The notes under the pieces are model-generated. The model did not search any database and was not told the DNA's origin. It saw only the letters and a program-made list of their open reading frames with translations. A program made the position numbers and the translations under genes. Below, piece after piece: positions 53,236 to 61,391 of a stretch of 64,000 bases of DNA (positions within the stretch are counted from its first letter, which is position 1; every line of letters starts with the position of its first letter). Source of the DNA: JBQKLI01 sp012798975 (GTDB lineage: Bacteria > Bacillota > Clostridia > Tissierellales > Peptoniphilaceae); the NCBI RefSeq assembly GCF_052116305.1, contig NZ_JBQKLI010000001.1:156453-220452 (forward strand). The letters run 5' to 3'.

Positions 53236-54234
53236 TTATTTAGTTGCAACTAGTTTGGCTAAATCTACAACTCTGTTAGAATAACCCCACTCATTATCAT
53301 ACCAAGATGCAACTTTAATCATATTACCATTAACTAAAGTTAAGTCCGCATCAAAGATTGAAGAACGAGAATCTCCTTGGAAGTCGATAGAAACTAATTT
53401 ATCATCGGAATATCCCAAAAGACCCTTCATTTCATTTTCAGAAGCTTTTTTAATTGCTGCATTAATTTCTTCTACAGTTGCCTCTTTTTCAATTTCAAAA
53501 ACTACATCTGTGATTGAAACTGTAGGAATTGGCACTCTGATCGCATAACCTGTTAATTTTCCTTCCATTTCTGGAATAACTTGAGCTACTGCTTTTGCCG
53601 CTCCAGTTGTTGTTGGGATCATACTTAATGCTGCTGCTCTGGCACGTCTAATATCCTTATGCGAATCATCATGAAGTTTTTGGTCATTTGTATATGCATG
53701 AACTGTTGTCATTAACCCTCTAACAATACCAAAGTTATCATTGATAACTTTTACTACAGGAGCTAAACAGTTTGTAGTACAAGAAGCATTAGAAATAACA
53801 ACGTCATTTTCTGGATCATAATCTTCATCATTTACGCCTAATACGATTGTCTTATCTACACCTTTGCCTGGCGCTGTTAATAATACTTTTTTTGCACCCG
53901 CTTTGATATGTTTGGAAAGACCTTCTTTATCTCTAAAAGCTCCAGTAGAGTCAATTACTAATTCTACTCCTAATTCTTCCCATGGAAGATTTTCTGGATC
54001 TCTGTCGTTAACAACTTTGATTTTTTTGTCGCCTAAAGTCAACTCGTCTCCATTTACACTCACTTCACCATCAAACATTCCATAAATAGAATCATATTTG
54101 AATAGATGAGCGTTTGTTTCCAAATCACTTACGATATTCACGGCAACTAATTCTAAATCCGGATCATTATTTTGTACAAGAATTCTAACTACATCTCTTC
54201 CTATACGTCCAAAACCATTTACTGCTACTTTCAT
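53236..54234 (-). CDS. gap: Glyceraldehyde-3-phosphate dehydrogenase
   Basis: Gap oxidises glyceraldehyde 3-phosphate to 1,3-bisphosphoglycerate. The 332-residue protein has VNGFGRIGRDVVR for NAD binding, SNASCTTNCLAPV with the catalytic cysteine, and the conserved WYDNEWGYSNRV. The acidic residue at the end of the second strand cannot be placed with certainty by eye, so NAD preference is assumed for a glycolytic enzyme. It is the first gene of the glycolytic operon. The 220-bp gap upstream probably holds the promoter (a TATAAT lies at 54303-54308 on the minus strand, with no clear -35). Confidence 0.97.
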   Translation of the reverse strand: MKVAVNGFGRIGRDVVRILVQNNDPDLELVAVNIVSDLETNAHLFKYDSIYGMFDGEVSVNGDELTLGDKKIKVVNDRDPENLPWEELGVELVIDSTGAFRDKEGLSKHIKAGAKKVLLTAPGKGVDKTIVLGVNDEDYDPENDVVISNASCTTNCLAPVVKVINDNFGIVRGLMTTVHAYTNDQKLHDDSHKDIRRARAAALSMIPTTTGAAKAVAQVIPEMEGKLTGYAIRVPIPTVSITDVVFEIEKEATVEEINAAIKKASENEMKGLLGYSDDKLVSIDFQGDSRSSIFDADLTLVNGNMIKVASWYDNEWGYSNRVVDLAKLVATK

Positions 54235-54417
54235 TTACTAAATCCTCCTTTAAGATTCTATGATAATCTACAATTGCATTAGATCACTTTTATTTCCTTC
54301 ACATTATAAATACCCAGTTTATAGCATCTTTATCATAACAATTAATTTTTTGTTTGTTTTTTATATACGAATGAAAACTTATTATTCTACTATACTCTTT
54401 TATTATATAACATTTAG

Positions 54418-54457
54418 AAAAAATATGTATAAGAAAACTTTTATAAAATGTTTTCTT
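54418..54457 (-). terminator. Terminator after the Na/Pi transporter gene
   Basis: On the minus strand AAGAAAAC pairs with GTTTTCTT over an 11-base AT-rich loop, and T6 follows after seven bases. It overlaps the stop of the transporter gene. The spacing to the T run is longer than ideal. Confidence 0.55.
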
Positions 54458-56051
54458 ATTTTAAATTCATGATACGTCTGGAAATCTCCTCAGCAGAAAT
54501 GCTAATATGATTAAGTTTAATTAAAGTTCTTAGTATGATTATAGGCTTCTGAAATTCAAGCTGATTTTCATCTAATTCTTCAATAAACATTAATCGTGAT
54601 TTACGGATTTTTTTATTGATAAATTCTCTTAATTCAATTACATCTAATGCAGCCTCATTATCTTCGTTTTCTAAGGCATATATTGATTTTTCTAAAGAAT
54701 ATCTAACATTCTGAGCAATAATTTTCATTTCTTTTTTTACATTCTGAGAAATACGAATATGTCTTTCAGAACGATCATCATAAGTATTTGCCAAAGAGGA
54801 GATACTATCATGAATCGATGATAGACTCGTTGATATATCTTGAAATTTTATTTTTTGATCTTTATAATATCCTTCTTTTATCGTCGAATTTGATAAAAAG
54901 ACTATAATATTTCTGCAAAGGACTGCTATATTTTTTTTTGAATTCAATACTGCTGCAATTTTAGTACCATCATTCTCTGTTATCGCTTCTATTGTATAAT
55001 CAAGATTAGTCATTAAGATTTTTCCAAGTCTGATAATCTCTTTTTTTGATTGTTCTATAATAATGTTCGGATTATCCGCGTATGAATCTTGAATATATTT
55101 AAATCTTCTAAACTCGTCTTCTTGAGTATCTGGTATAAAGAAACATGCCAGTTGTATTATTTTATCTGTAAAAGGAAATAAAACAGCAGCTGCTGTAATG
55201 TTAAACAATAGATGCGCCAATCGTATCTGTATTATTTCGTTTCCGGAAATCAGTGCAATCAAACGGTCTATAGGAAAACGCAGTATGATAAGAAATAAAA
55301 GCGTGCCTAAAAAATTAAATAAAAAATGAAACATTGCTGTTCTTTTGGCCTCGCGATTACAGCGAACCCCTGCTAAAAGCGCTGTTGTCGTTGTACCGAT
55401 ATTGTTCCCCATTACAAATGGAAAATACTGGCTTAAGTGAAAAGATCCGGCAGCAGCCATTTTTTCCAATATACTGTTTGATACCGTCGATGACTGCATC
55501 ATTGTTGTTATTCCAATACCTAAGGGAATACCATATAAAGGCTGACTGATCTTTATAACAGAATCTATAAACCACATCTGCTCTGTTATAGGGTATAAAC
55601 CGAAACGTATACTATATAAACCCATAACAATTAGAGACAGACTTATTAACGCTTCTCCTAGATTGAGCAATGTCGTATTTGCAGAAAAAAACCATAATAC
55701 CAACCCCATAAAAAGCTGCAGCAAAAAGATATAAGACGATATATTCAAAAAATGAAAAGCCGCTATAGACGTGCCTATATTCGCACCTATAATTAATCCT
55801 GCAACATCTTTTATTGTTAAAAATCTGGATTGAACCAATGCTACCGCCAGCACTGTAGTAACAGAGCTGGTTTCAAGAAATATCGTTAGAATAATCCCTA
55901 ACAGCACTCCTAATATTTGATAATGCAAAATGTTTTTAAGAATATTTCTTACTTTTACATTGTATAATTTTGAAACATTAATATTTAAAAGTTTAATGCC
56001 GTATAGCAGCAGTGCAAAGCCGCTCACTAATTCTATAAATATTATCAACAT
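54456..56051 (-). CDS. Na+/phosphate cotransporter family protein with PhoU-like domain
   Basis: A 531-residue NptA/PiT-II family protein. The membrane part (about 1-305) has eight or so hydrophobic segments and two inverted Na_Pi_cotrans repeats: GANIGTSIAAF with SSVTT in the first, and GNNIGTTTTALL with MMQSSTVSNS in the second. The C-terminal part (about 335-525) is helical and charged, like PhoU. Such proteins take up phosphate with sodium or, in some cases, export it. It is the last gene after nth and trmL, so the link is by operon, not pathway. Confidence 0.88.
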   Translation of the reverse strand: MLIIFIELVSGFALLLYGIKLLNINVSKLYNVKVRNILKNILHYQILGVLLGIILTIFLETSSVTTVLAVALVQSRFLTIKDVAGLIIGANIGTSIAAFHFLNISSYIFLLQLFMGLVLWFFSANTTLLNLGEALISLSLIVMGLYSIRFGLYPITEQMWFIDSVIKISQPLYGIPLGIGITTMMQSSTVSNSILEKMAAAGSFHLSQYFPFVMGNNIGTTTTALLAGVRCNREAKRTAMFHFLFNFLGTLLFLIILRFPIDRLIALISGNEIIQIRLAHLLFNITAAAVLFPFTDKIIQLACFFIPDTQEDEFRRFKYIQDSYADNPNIIIEQSKKEIIRLGKILMTNLDYTIEAITENDGTKIAAVLNSKKNIAVLCRNIIVFLSNSTIKEGYYKDQKIKFQDISTSLSSIHDSISSLANTYDDRSERHIRISQNVKKEMKIIAQNVRYSLEKSIYALENEDNEAALDVIELREFINKKIRKSRLMFIEELDENQLEFQKPIIILRTLIKLNHISISAEEISRRIMNLK

Positions 56052-56054
56052 ATT

Positions 56055-56519
56055 TTAACCTAAGTCCTTAAATCCATTTTGTCTCAATGCTTCAAATAGG
56101 ACTATATTTACACTGTTCGCCAAATTCAACGATCTTTTTAAATCCAATATCATAGGAATTTTTATGCATGTTTCTTGATTAGCCTTTAGAATATCTTCAG
56201 GTATTCCTTTAGATTCTTTGCCAAATAGTATATAGTCGCCGTCCTGATATTCTTTTTCATGATAATAATTCTCTGTTTTTGTAGTTGCATAATATATTTT
56301 CTCAGGTTGTTCTTCTAACAAAAAATCTTTATAGGAATCGTGAATTTTCAAATCAATATCTTTCCAATAATCAAGCCCTGCTCTTTTCAGCGTTTTATCA
56401 TTTAACTGAAATTTAAATGGTCGAATTAGATGCAGTCTTGTATTGGTTAAAAGGCAGGTTCTTCCAATATTTCCTGTATTAGAGGGCATTTCAGGTTCTA
56501 GTAAAACAATATGCATCAT
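56055..56519 (-). CDS. trmL: tRNA (cytidine/uridine-2'-O-)methyltransferase TrmL
   Basis: TrmL methylates the 2'-OH of position 34 in certain tRNA-Leu. The 154-residue SPOUT-class protein has MPSNTGNIGRTC at the N terminus, YILFGKESKGIPEDIL with the knot glycine and glutamate, and the C-terminal RSLNLANSVNIVLFEALRQ. The start shares bases with the nth stop (56519), so the pair is translationally coupled. Confidence 0.94.
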   Translation of the reverse strand: MMHIVLLEPEMPSNTGNIGRTCLLTNTRLHLIRPFKFQLNDKTLKRAGLDYWKDIDLKIHDSYKDFLLEEQPEKIYYATTKTENYYHEKEYQDGDYILFGKESKGIPEDILKANQETCIKIPMILDLKRSLNLANSVNIVLFEALRQNGFKDLG

Positions 56520-57217
56520 TATAAATCACCGCCTTTGTTTTCTAAAGAACTATAGTAGCAGCAGTAGTTTTTGATATCGCACTCTTCGCACAGAGGCTTC
56601 CTTGCTTTGCACACCCGGCGCCCATGATAGATAAACCAATGATGAGCATCGGACCATATCTTTTCAGGCAGCCGTTCCATAAGCTGTTTTTCAGTTTTTG
56701 ATACATCGTCCGCATTAACAATCCCAATCCGATTTGTAACTCTAAACACATGAGTATCTACTGCAATAGCAGGAATTCCAAAGGCATTGGAAAGTACTAC
56801 ATTTGCTGTTTTTCTGCCAACTCCTGGTAAACTCATTAATTCTTCATGTGTCTGGGGCACTTCTCCATTAAAATCTTCTAATAATAATTTACATGCATTT
56901 ACAATATTTTTGCTCTTCGTTTTATATAAGCCGCATGTTTTAATATAAGGGCTTAATTCCTCTGGTGTCAACACTGCAAAATCCTCTGGAGTTTTGAGTT
57001 TTTTAAAAAGTTCTTCCGTAACGATATTCACTCTTACATCGGTACACTGCGCAGAGAGCATCGTTGCGATCAGCAGTTCAAATGGATTAGAATGATTTAA
57101 TTCTGTGATGGTTTCAGGATATTTTCCCGCGAAAATATCAATTACAGTATTCAGTTCAGTATCCTTTATTAAACATTTTTTTGCCAAAATTGCACAACCT
57201 TTCTTTAAATCTTTCAT
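56519..57217 (-). CDS. nth: Endonuclease III
   Basis: Nth removes oxidised pyrimidines and nicks at abasic sites. The 232-residue protein has the helix-hairpin-helix LMSLPGVGRKTANVVL with the catalytic lysine, VDTHVFRVTNRIG with the aspartate, and a 4Fe-4S loop CKARKPLCEECDIKNYC, a C-x6-C-x2-C-x5-C pattern. It is about 20 residues longer than E. coli Nth at the N terminus. It heads the nth-trmL-transporter operon, divergent from rodA. Confidence 0.96.
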   Translation of the reverse strand: MKDLKKGCAILAKKCLIKDTELNTVIDIFAGKYPETITELNHSNPFELLIATMLSAQCTDVRVNIVTEELFKKLKTPEDFAVLTPEELSPYIKTCGLYKTKSKNIVNACKLLLEDFNGEVPQTHEELMSLPGVGRKTANVVLSNAFGIPAIAVDTHVFRVTNRIGIVNADDVSKTEKQLMERLPEKIWSDAHHWFIYHGRRVCKARKPLCEECDIKNYCCYYSSLENKGGDL

Positions 57218-57308
57218 TCCTTAGTATATCATAATTAAATATCGAAATTCTTCTGCATCAAAGTCAATGATCCTATCATTTTCTGTTATAATGAAAATGG
57301 GTGATTTT

Positions 57309-58415
57309 ATGTTTGGAGCACGAAAAAAAAATTTACAAAAAATCGATCGGATCTTGCTAATAACTTTTGGTATACTGCTGATATATGGTTTATTAATTCT
57401 AAACAGTGCAACCTTAAGTATAGAAGGTAATTTACTTCGAAGCCAATTGATTTCTACAGGCATCGGTTTGTTTTTACTGATGATAATTCTTTTAATCGAT
57501 ATTGATTTGATTAAAAAACTTTATATTCCGATTTATATATTCAGTCTGGCGCTTCTCCTGCTGGTGTTCTTTTTTGGAGTAGGCCAAGAAGAATGGGGTG
57601 CCAATTCATGGCTTGTTATAGGCCCCGTTAGTTTTCAAGCTTCTGAAATCGCAAAAATAGGAATTATCCTATCTTTAGGTCGTATCCTTGAAGACAATCA
57701 TGAAAAACTAAATAAACCAAAAATACTTTTAAAAGTGTTAATCTTGGCGGCTCTCCCTATTTTATTAGTTATGAGCCAGCCTGATATGGGCACAGCCTTT
57801 GTAATGATATTTATTGTTCTGGTAATGTTATTTACAGCCGGTTTGCATCTAAATTATTTTCTTGGTGCAATTGTTGCAGGAATAGCTAGTCTGCCTTTTA
57901 TATACTTAAGATTGGATGAATTTCAGAAAAATAGAATACTCAATTTTCTGCATCCAGAAAGAGATGTATCCGATACAGGCTATCAAGCTATGCAAAGCAA
58001 AATTGCCATTGGATCCGGAAAACTATCCGGAAAAGGTCTAAATAAAGGAATCCAGAATCAGTATAATTTTATTCCAGAAAAACAGACAGATTTTATTTTT
58101 GCAGTCGTTTCAGAAGAACTTGGATTTTTAGGCGGTGTATTTCTTATCCTTTTATACGGGATTCTTCTATATCGATTTTTGCACGTTGCAAATAAAACTG
58201 CGAGTCTTTATCAAAAGCTGATTATCATGGGGATATTTGCGATGTTTTTATTTCATATTTTTGAAAATATTGGAATGTCTATAGGTCTTGTGCCTATTAC
58301 CGGAATCCCCCTTCCCTTTTTTAGTTACGGAGGAACCTTTCAGATAACAAATATAATTTGTCTAGGAATCGTGCTATCGGCTTCTATACAAAGAGAACCT
58401 CTATCATTTGAATAA
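57309..58415 (+). CDS. rodA: Peptidoglycan glycosyltransferase RodA (SEDS family)
   Basis: A SEDS glycosyltransferase that polymerises lipid II. The 368-residue protein has about ten membrane helices, GPVSFQASEIAKIGIIL, SQPDMGTAFVM, PEKQTDFIFAVVSEELGF, and the near-C-terminal VPITGIPLPFFSYGG. The pattern fits RodA (cell elongation) better than FtsW, though the subfamily is not certain without a tree. The ATG at 57309 with GGTGAT upstream is chosen. Two earlier in-frame ATG codons at 57291 and 57297 lie right at a TATAAT, so they are unlikely to be translated. Confidence 0.88.
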   Translation: MFGARKKNLQKIDRILLITFGILLIYGLLILNSATLSIEGNLLRSQLISTGIGLFLLMIILLIDIDLIKKLYIPIYIFSLALLLLVFFFGVGQEEWGANSWLVIGPVSFQASEIAKIGIILSLGRILEDNHEKLNKPKILLKVLILAALPILLVMSQPDMGTAFVMIFIVLVMLFTAGLHLNYFLGAIVAGIASLPFIYLRLDEFQKNRILNFLHPERDVSDTGYQAMQSKIAIGSGKLSGKGLNKGIQNQYNFIPEKQTDFIFAVVSEELGFLGGVFLILLYGILLYRFLHVANKTASLYQKLIIMGIFAMFLFHIFENIGMSIGLVPITGIPLPFFSYGGTFQITNIICLGIVLSASIQREPLSFE

Positions 58416-58428
58416 AAGGAGATTATTC

Positions 58429-58905
58429 ATGGAAAAAATCACAAGTTTCACAATTGATCATAATGCACTGCAGCCGGGTGTCTATGTATCGCGTAAAGAT
58501 GATTATAATGGAAATATTATTACTACTTTCGATCTTCGTTTTACAAGCCCTAACGAAGAACCCGTATTAAATACTGCCGAATCCCATGCGATAGAACATT
58601 TAGCAGCAACATATTTGCGAAACGACGAAGAATTCAAAGACAAAACACTCTATTTTGGTCCGATGGGCTGCAGGACAGGCTTTTACCTCTTATTAATGGG
58701 TGATTATGAGTCGAAAGATATTATTGAGCTATTAAAAAGAATGATTTCCTTTATCATAGATTTTAAAGGAGAAATACCTGGAGCAAGCGCTAAAGATTGC
58801 GGAAATTATCAAGATATGAACTTGCAGATGGCGAAATACGAATGTAAAAAATATATACATGTATTGAATAATATCACCGAGGACCGTCTCGTTTATCCAG
58901 AATAA
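58429..58905 (+). CDS. luxS: S-ribosylhomocysteine lyase LuxS
   Basis: LuxS cleaves S-ribosylhomocysteine to homocysteine and the autoinducer-2 precursor. The 158-residue protein has the zinc-binding HAIEH motif, the catalytic cysteine in FGPMGCRTGF, and the third zinc ligand in AKDCGNYQDMN. The ATG at 58429 follows AAGGAG; an upstream start overlapping rodA is rejected. It lies 13 bp after rodA and ends at a strong bidirectional terminator. Its presence allows AI-2 release, though the metabolic role in recycling methyl-cycle products is the better-founded one. Confidence 0.97.
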   Translation: MEKITSFTIDHNALQPGVYVSRKDDYNGNIITTFDLRFTSPNEEPVLNTAESHAIEHLAATYLRNDEEFKDKTLYFGPMGCRTGFYLLLMGDYESKDIIELLKRMISFIIDFKGEIPGASAKDCGNYQDMNLQMAKYECKKYIHVLNNITEDRLVYPE

Positions 58906-58941
58906 AAAAACTTTCGTATAAATTTATACGAAAGTTTTTTT
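58904..58941. terminator. Bidirectional terminator between luxS and the response regulator
   Basis: A perfect 38-bp palindrome (AAAAAAACTTTCGTATAAA and its complement) starts within the luxS stop and ends at the regulator stop. It serves both convergent genes. Confidence 0.93.
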
Positions 58942-59638
58942 ATTCTTCATTTCCAAAATAATACCCTTCCCCCCATTTGGTTCGGATTAAAGTGGATTCT
59001 TTGTCATCGATTTTTTCACGTAGTCTTTTAATATGCACATCTACAGTTCTTAAATGGCCTTCATAATTTTCTCCCCAGATTTCTTTTGCGATATCTTCTC
59101 TTGAAGTTACCTTTCCAGGATTAGATACCAGTATATACAAGATGTCAAATTCCTTTCCAGTAAGATCAATTTCTTCATCATCTAAAGTAACCATTCTGCC
59201 CACGATACTAAACTTAAAATTATTAATAACAATCTCGTTATCTTTATCGACTGAATTCTTATCTTCATTTTTAGCAACTCTTCTAAGAACGGCTCGGATT
59301 CTAGCTTTCAATTCTAAAATATTGAAAGGATATACAATATAATCATCAGCACCATACTCCAAAGCCAAAACTTTTTGAATATCATCATTAATTTCTGTTA
59401 CAAAGATAGTAGGAATATCAATAATATCATTCATTTTTTTCTTAAGATCAAGACCTGTTCCATCTTTAAAAATCATATCCATTAATACAATGTCATATTC
59501 TTCTTTCTGAATAAACTTTAGTGCATCTTCTATCGTTGAACAATTATTGATTTCATAATTAACATCACTGGAAAAATTGTAGACAATTTCTTCTCGATAA
59601 CTGGATTCGGGAAATGCCAATAATATTTTTAAACTCAT
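58940..59638 (-). CDS. OmpR-family response regulator with an atypical receiver
   Basis: A 232-residue protein with a receiver domain (about 1-118) and a winged-helix DNA-binding domain (about 135-230) that ends RTKWGEGYYFG. The phospho-acceptor is kept as D54 in IVLMDMIF, and the threonine in FVTE is present. However, the acidic pair usual before it (as in VVDDE) is LAFPE here, and the lysine of the DDYxxKPF motif is tyrosine (DDYIVYPF). Normal phosphotransfer may therefore be impaired. No histidine kinase is nearby. The ATG at 59638 has GAGGTG upstream; an in-frame TTG 12 bp earlier is rejected. It follows selD by 30 bp. Confidence 0.9.
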   Translation of the reverse strand: MSLKILLAFPESSYREEIVYNFSSDVNYEINNCSTIEDALKFIQKEEYDIVLMDMIFKDGTGLDLKKKMNDIIDIPTIFVTEINDDIQKVLALEYGADDYIVYPFNILELKARIRAVLRRVAKNEDKNSVDKDNEIVINNFKFSIVGRMVTLDDEEIDLTGKEFDILYILVSNPGKVTSREDIAKEIWGENYEGHLRTVDVHIKRLREKIDDKESTLIRTKWGEGYYFGNEE

Positions 59639-59668
59639 GTTACACCTCAATTTCCATTCACCTTAGTC

Positions 59669-60712
59669 TTAAAAAACTTTAAGCGAATTATCTTCTCTTT
59701 CTATTACTTTTCCGATGATCGATGCATTGATTGATTTATCCCCTAATCGTTTGATTAAAATATCGGCATCTTCTGGTGATAAACTAAACAGCAGCCCGCC
59801 AGAGGTCTGAGGATCAAACAATATAGACTTGATAGTGTCTGATATCCTATCAATGTAGACTACTTCGTTTCCAACAAATTTTTCATTATCATATGCTCCT
59901 TTTGGAACAAGTCCCATAGAAGAATATTCTAACGTTCCTTCTATAAAAGGTATATTTTTATGAAAGACTTCGAAAGTTTTCCCGCTTCCTTGAGCCATCT
60001 CATATAAATGCCCTAATAATCCGAATCCCGTTATATCGGTACAGCTGTGTATTCCTAGATCGTCTGCCGCTTCTTTCGCATCTTTATTGAGCATCTCCAT
60101 GGCTTTTATGGCCTGTTCATAATGAGAGGATTCGCATATCCCTCCTTTTATAGCTGTGTTAATGATTCCCATCCCTATAGGCTTTGTTAAGACTAAGACA
60201 TCCCCTGTTTTTGCATTTGCATTGGACCAAATATGGTCTGGATGTGTAAATCCTGTAACACTTAGACCGTATTTAGGTTCATCATCTTGTACGGTATGAC
60301 CACCTACAAGAAGACAGTTTGCCTCTCTTACCTTATCGCTGCCACCTCTTATTATCTCTCCCATTATATAAGGATCGATACAATTTGGAAAACAGAGGAT
60401 ATTCATAGCAATTTTAGGATCAGCTCCCATAGCATAGATATCCGAAAGGGAGTTTGCTGCAGCTATTTTTCCGAATGTATAAGCATCGTCGACGATTGGA
60501 GTAAAAAAATCTAAAGTCTGTACGATAGCTGTATTTTCATTCAATTTATAAACGGCTGCATCATCGGATGTCTCCACACCGATTAATAAATTGTCATCTT
60601 GAATCTTCGGAACTTCACGCAGAACCTGCGATAAAATATCCGGACCGTATTTAGCTGCTCAGCCTGAAGTTTTTGCATACTCTGTAAGTTTTATATTTTC
60701 AATATTTTTCAA
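59669..60712 (-). CDS. selD: Selenophosphate synthetase, selenocysteine-containing
   Basis: SelD makes selenophosphate, the donor for selenocysteine and selenouridine. The full frame runs from a TTG at 60712 (with AAGGAG upstream) through one in-frame UGA (60659-60661) to the stop at 59669, giving 347 residues. The residues around the UGA read TSG-U18-AAKYGP, the place of the catalytic Cys17/Sec, with K21 matching the essential lysine. A start at the next ATG would lose 45 residues including this site. A SECIS-like hairpin lies downstream of the UGA. Later conserved stretches are VGGHTVQDDEPKYG and DPQTSGGLL. It lies 15 bp after comEA. Confidence 0.95.
60618..60630 (-). promoter_or_regulatory. 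SECIS-like hairpin in selD
   Basis: On the minus strand CGCAG-GUU-CUGCG begins 28 bases after the UGA and forms a 5-bp stem with an apical GGUU-type loop. Bacterial SECIS elements lie within about 15-40 bases after the UGA and carry apical G residues. The E. coli fdhF hairpin has a closely similar GCAGGUCUGC. SelB binding is inferred. Confidence 0.7.
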
Positions 60713-60727
60713 ATTTACCGCTCCTTA

Positions 60728-61312
60728 TTATATCGTAATAAGTTCTTCTAACTCCTCATAAGTTTTATCGCCAATACCGGATACATTTTTTAGATCTTCT
60801 TTTTTCTCAAATTTCTGTTTTTCTCTAAAATCAATAATTTTTTGAGCTTTTATTTCCCCTATACTAGGTAATGTCATCAGCTCTTCTTTTGTTGCGTTGT
60901 TTATATTTACTAAATTCTCCTTAGTGCCGCCCTCCATAACCCCTTGAATTTCGTAATCTGCCTTCATTTCTCCGATTTTTGGAATATGAATTTTCATTTC
61001 ATCTTCCATTTTCAAAGCGAGATTAATATTATCCATATCAGCATTCGAAGTATGACCGCCAGCGATCTGAATGGCATCGACCAAGCGGTCTCCTTGTTTG
61101 AGTGAAATAACCCCGGGATCCTTTATCTCTCCTGTTAAATGAACAAATATTTCTTCTGGTTCTTCTTTGCTTCTTGGTTCTTCTCCTGCCGCTTCAATAT
61201 GTTGAGGTTTAATCTGATCTTCACCTGCCTGCTTTTGATTTAGAAAGCCCATAAAAGCAAGTATTAATATCGCTGCTGCAAGAACAATTTTTTCAAAATG
61301 CTTTTTCAGCAT
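60728..61312 (-). CDS. comEA: Competence DNA receptor ComEA
   Basis: ComEA binds double-stranded DNA outside the membrane and passes it to ComEC. The 194-residue protein has one N-terminal membrane helix (about 7-24), a SLBB domain (about 55-105) with VHLTGEIKDPGVISL, a linker, and a C-terminal double helix-hairpin-helix with NINNATKEELMTLPSIG and NVSGIGDKTYEEL. The ATG at 61312 with AGAGGAG upstream is chosen; an in-frame start 66 bp earlier lies within the terminator region. comEC is 14 kb away, so the usual comE operon is split here. Confidence 0.92.
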   Translation of the reverse strand: MLKKHFEKIVLAAAILILAFMGFLNQKQAGEDQIKPQHIEAAGEEPRSKEEPEEIFVHLTGEIKDPGVISLKQGDRLVDAIQIAGGHTSNADMDNINLALKMEDEMKIHIPKIGEMKADYEIQGVMEGGTKENLVNINNATKEELMTLPSIGEIKAQKIIDFREKQKFEKKEDLKNVSGIGDKTYEELEELITI

Positions 61313-61328
61313 AAGCACTCCTCTTTTA

Positions 61329-61357
61329 ATTATAAACAAAATTCCGTAAACAAACAA
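61329..61357 (-). promoter_or_regulatory. comEA-selD promoter
   Basis: On the minus strand TTGTTT (61352-61357) and TATAAT (61329-61334) are 17 bp apart. The -35 coincides with the T run of the upstream terminator. Confidence 0.65.
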
Positions 61358-61383
61358 AGAGTTTGAACATTCGTCCAAACTCT
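61358..61383 (-). terminator. Terminator after the SH3-domain protein gene
   Basis: On the minus strand AGAGTTTG pairs with CAAACTCT over a 10-base loop, followed by TTGTTTGTTT. Confidence 0.82.
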
Positions 61384-61391
61384 CTCTATAA

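Noticed and set aside
57267..57308. Earlier ATG codons for rodA
   Set aside because: They fall on or next to a TATAAT element and lack a ribosome site; the ATG at 57309 fits the family start better.
59669..60577. selD as a truncated gene starting at the codon for METSDD
   Set aside because: The conserved N terminus with the active site continues upstream through an in-frame UGA that fits selenocysteine, so truncation is not needed.
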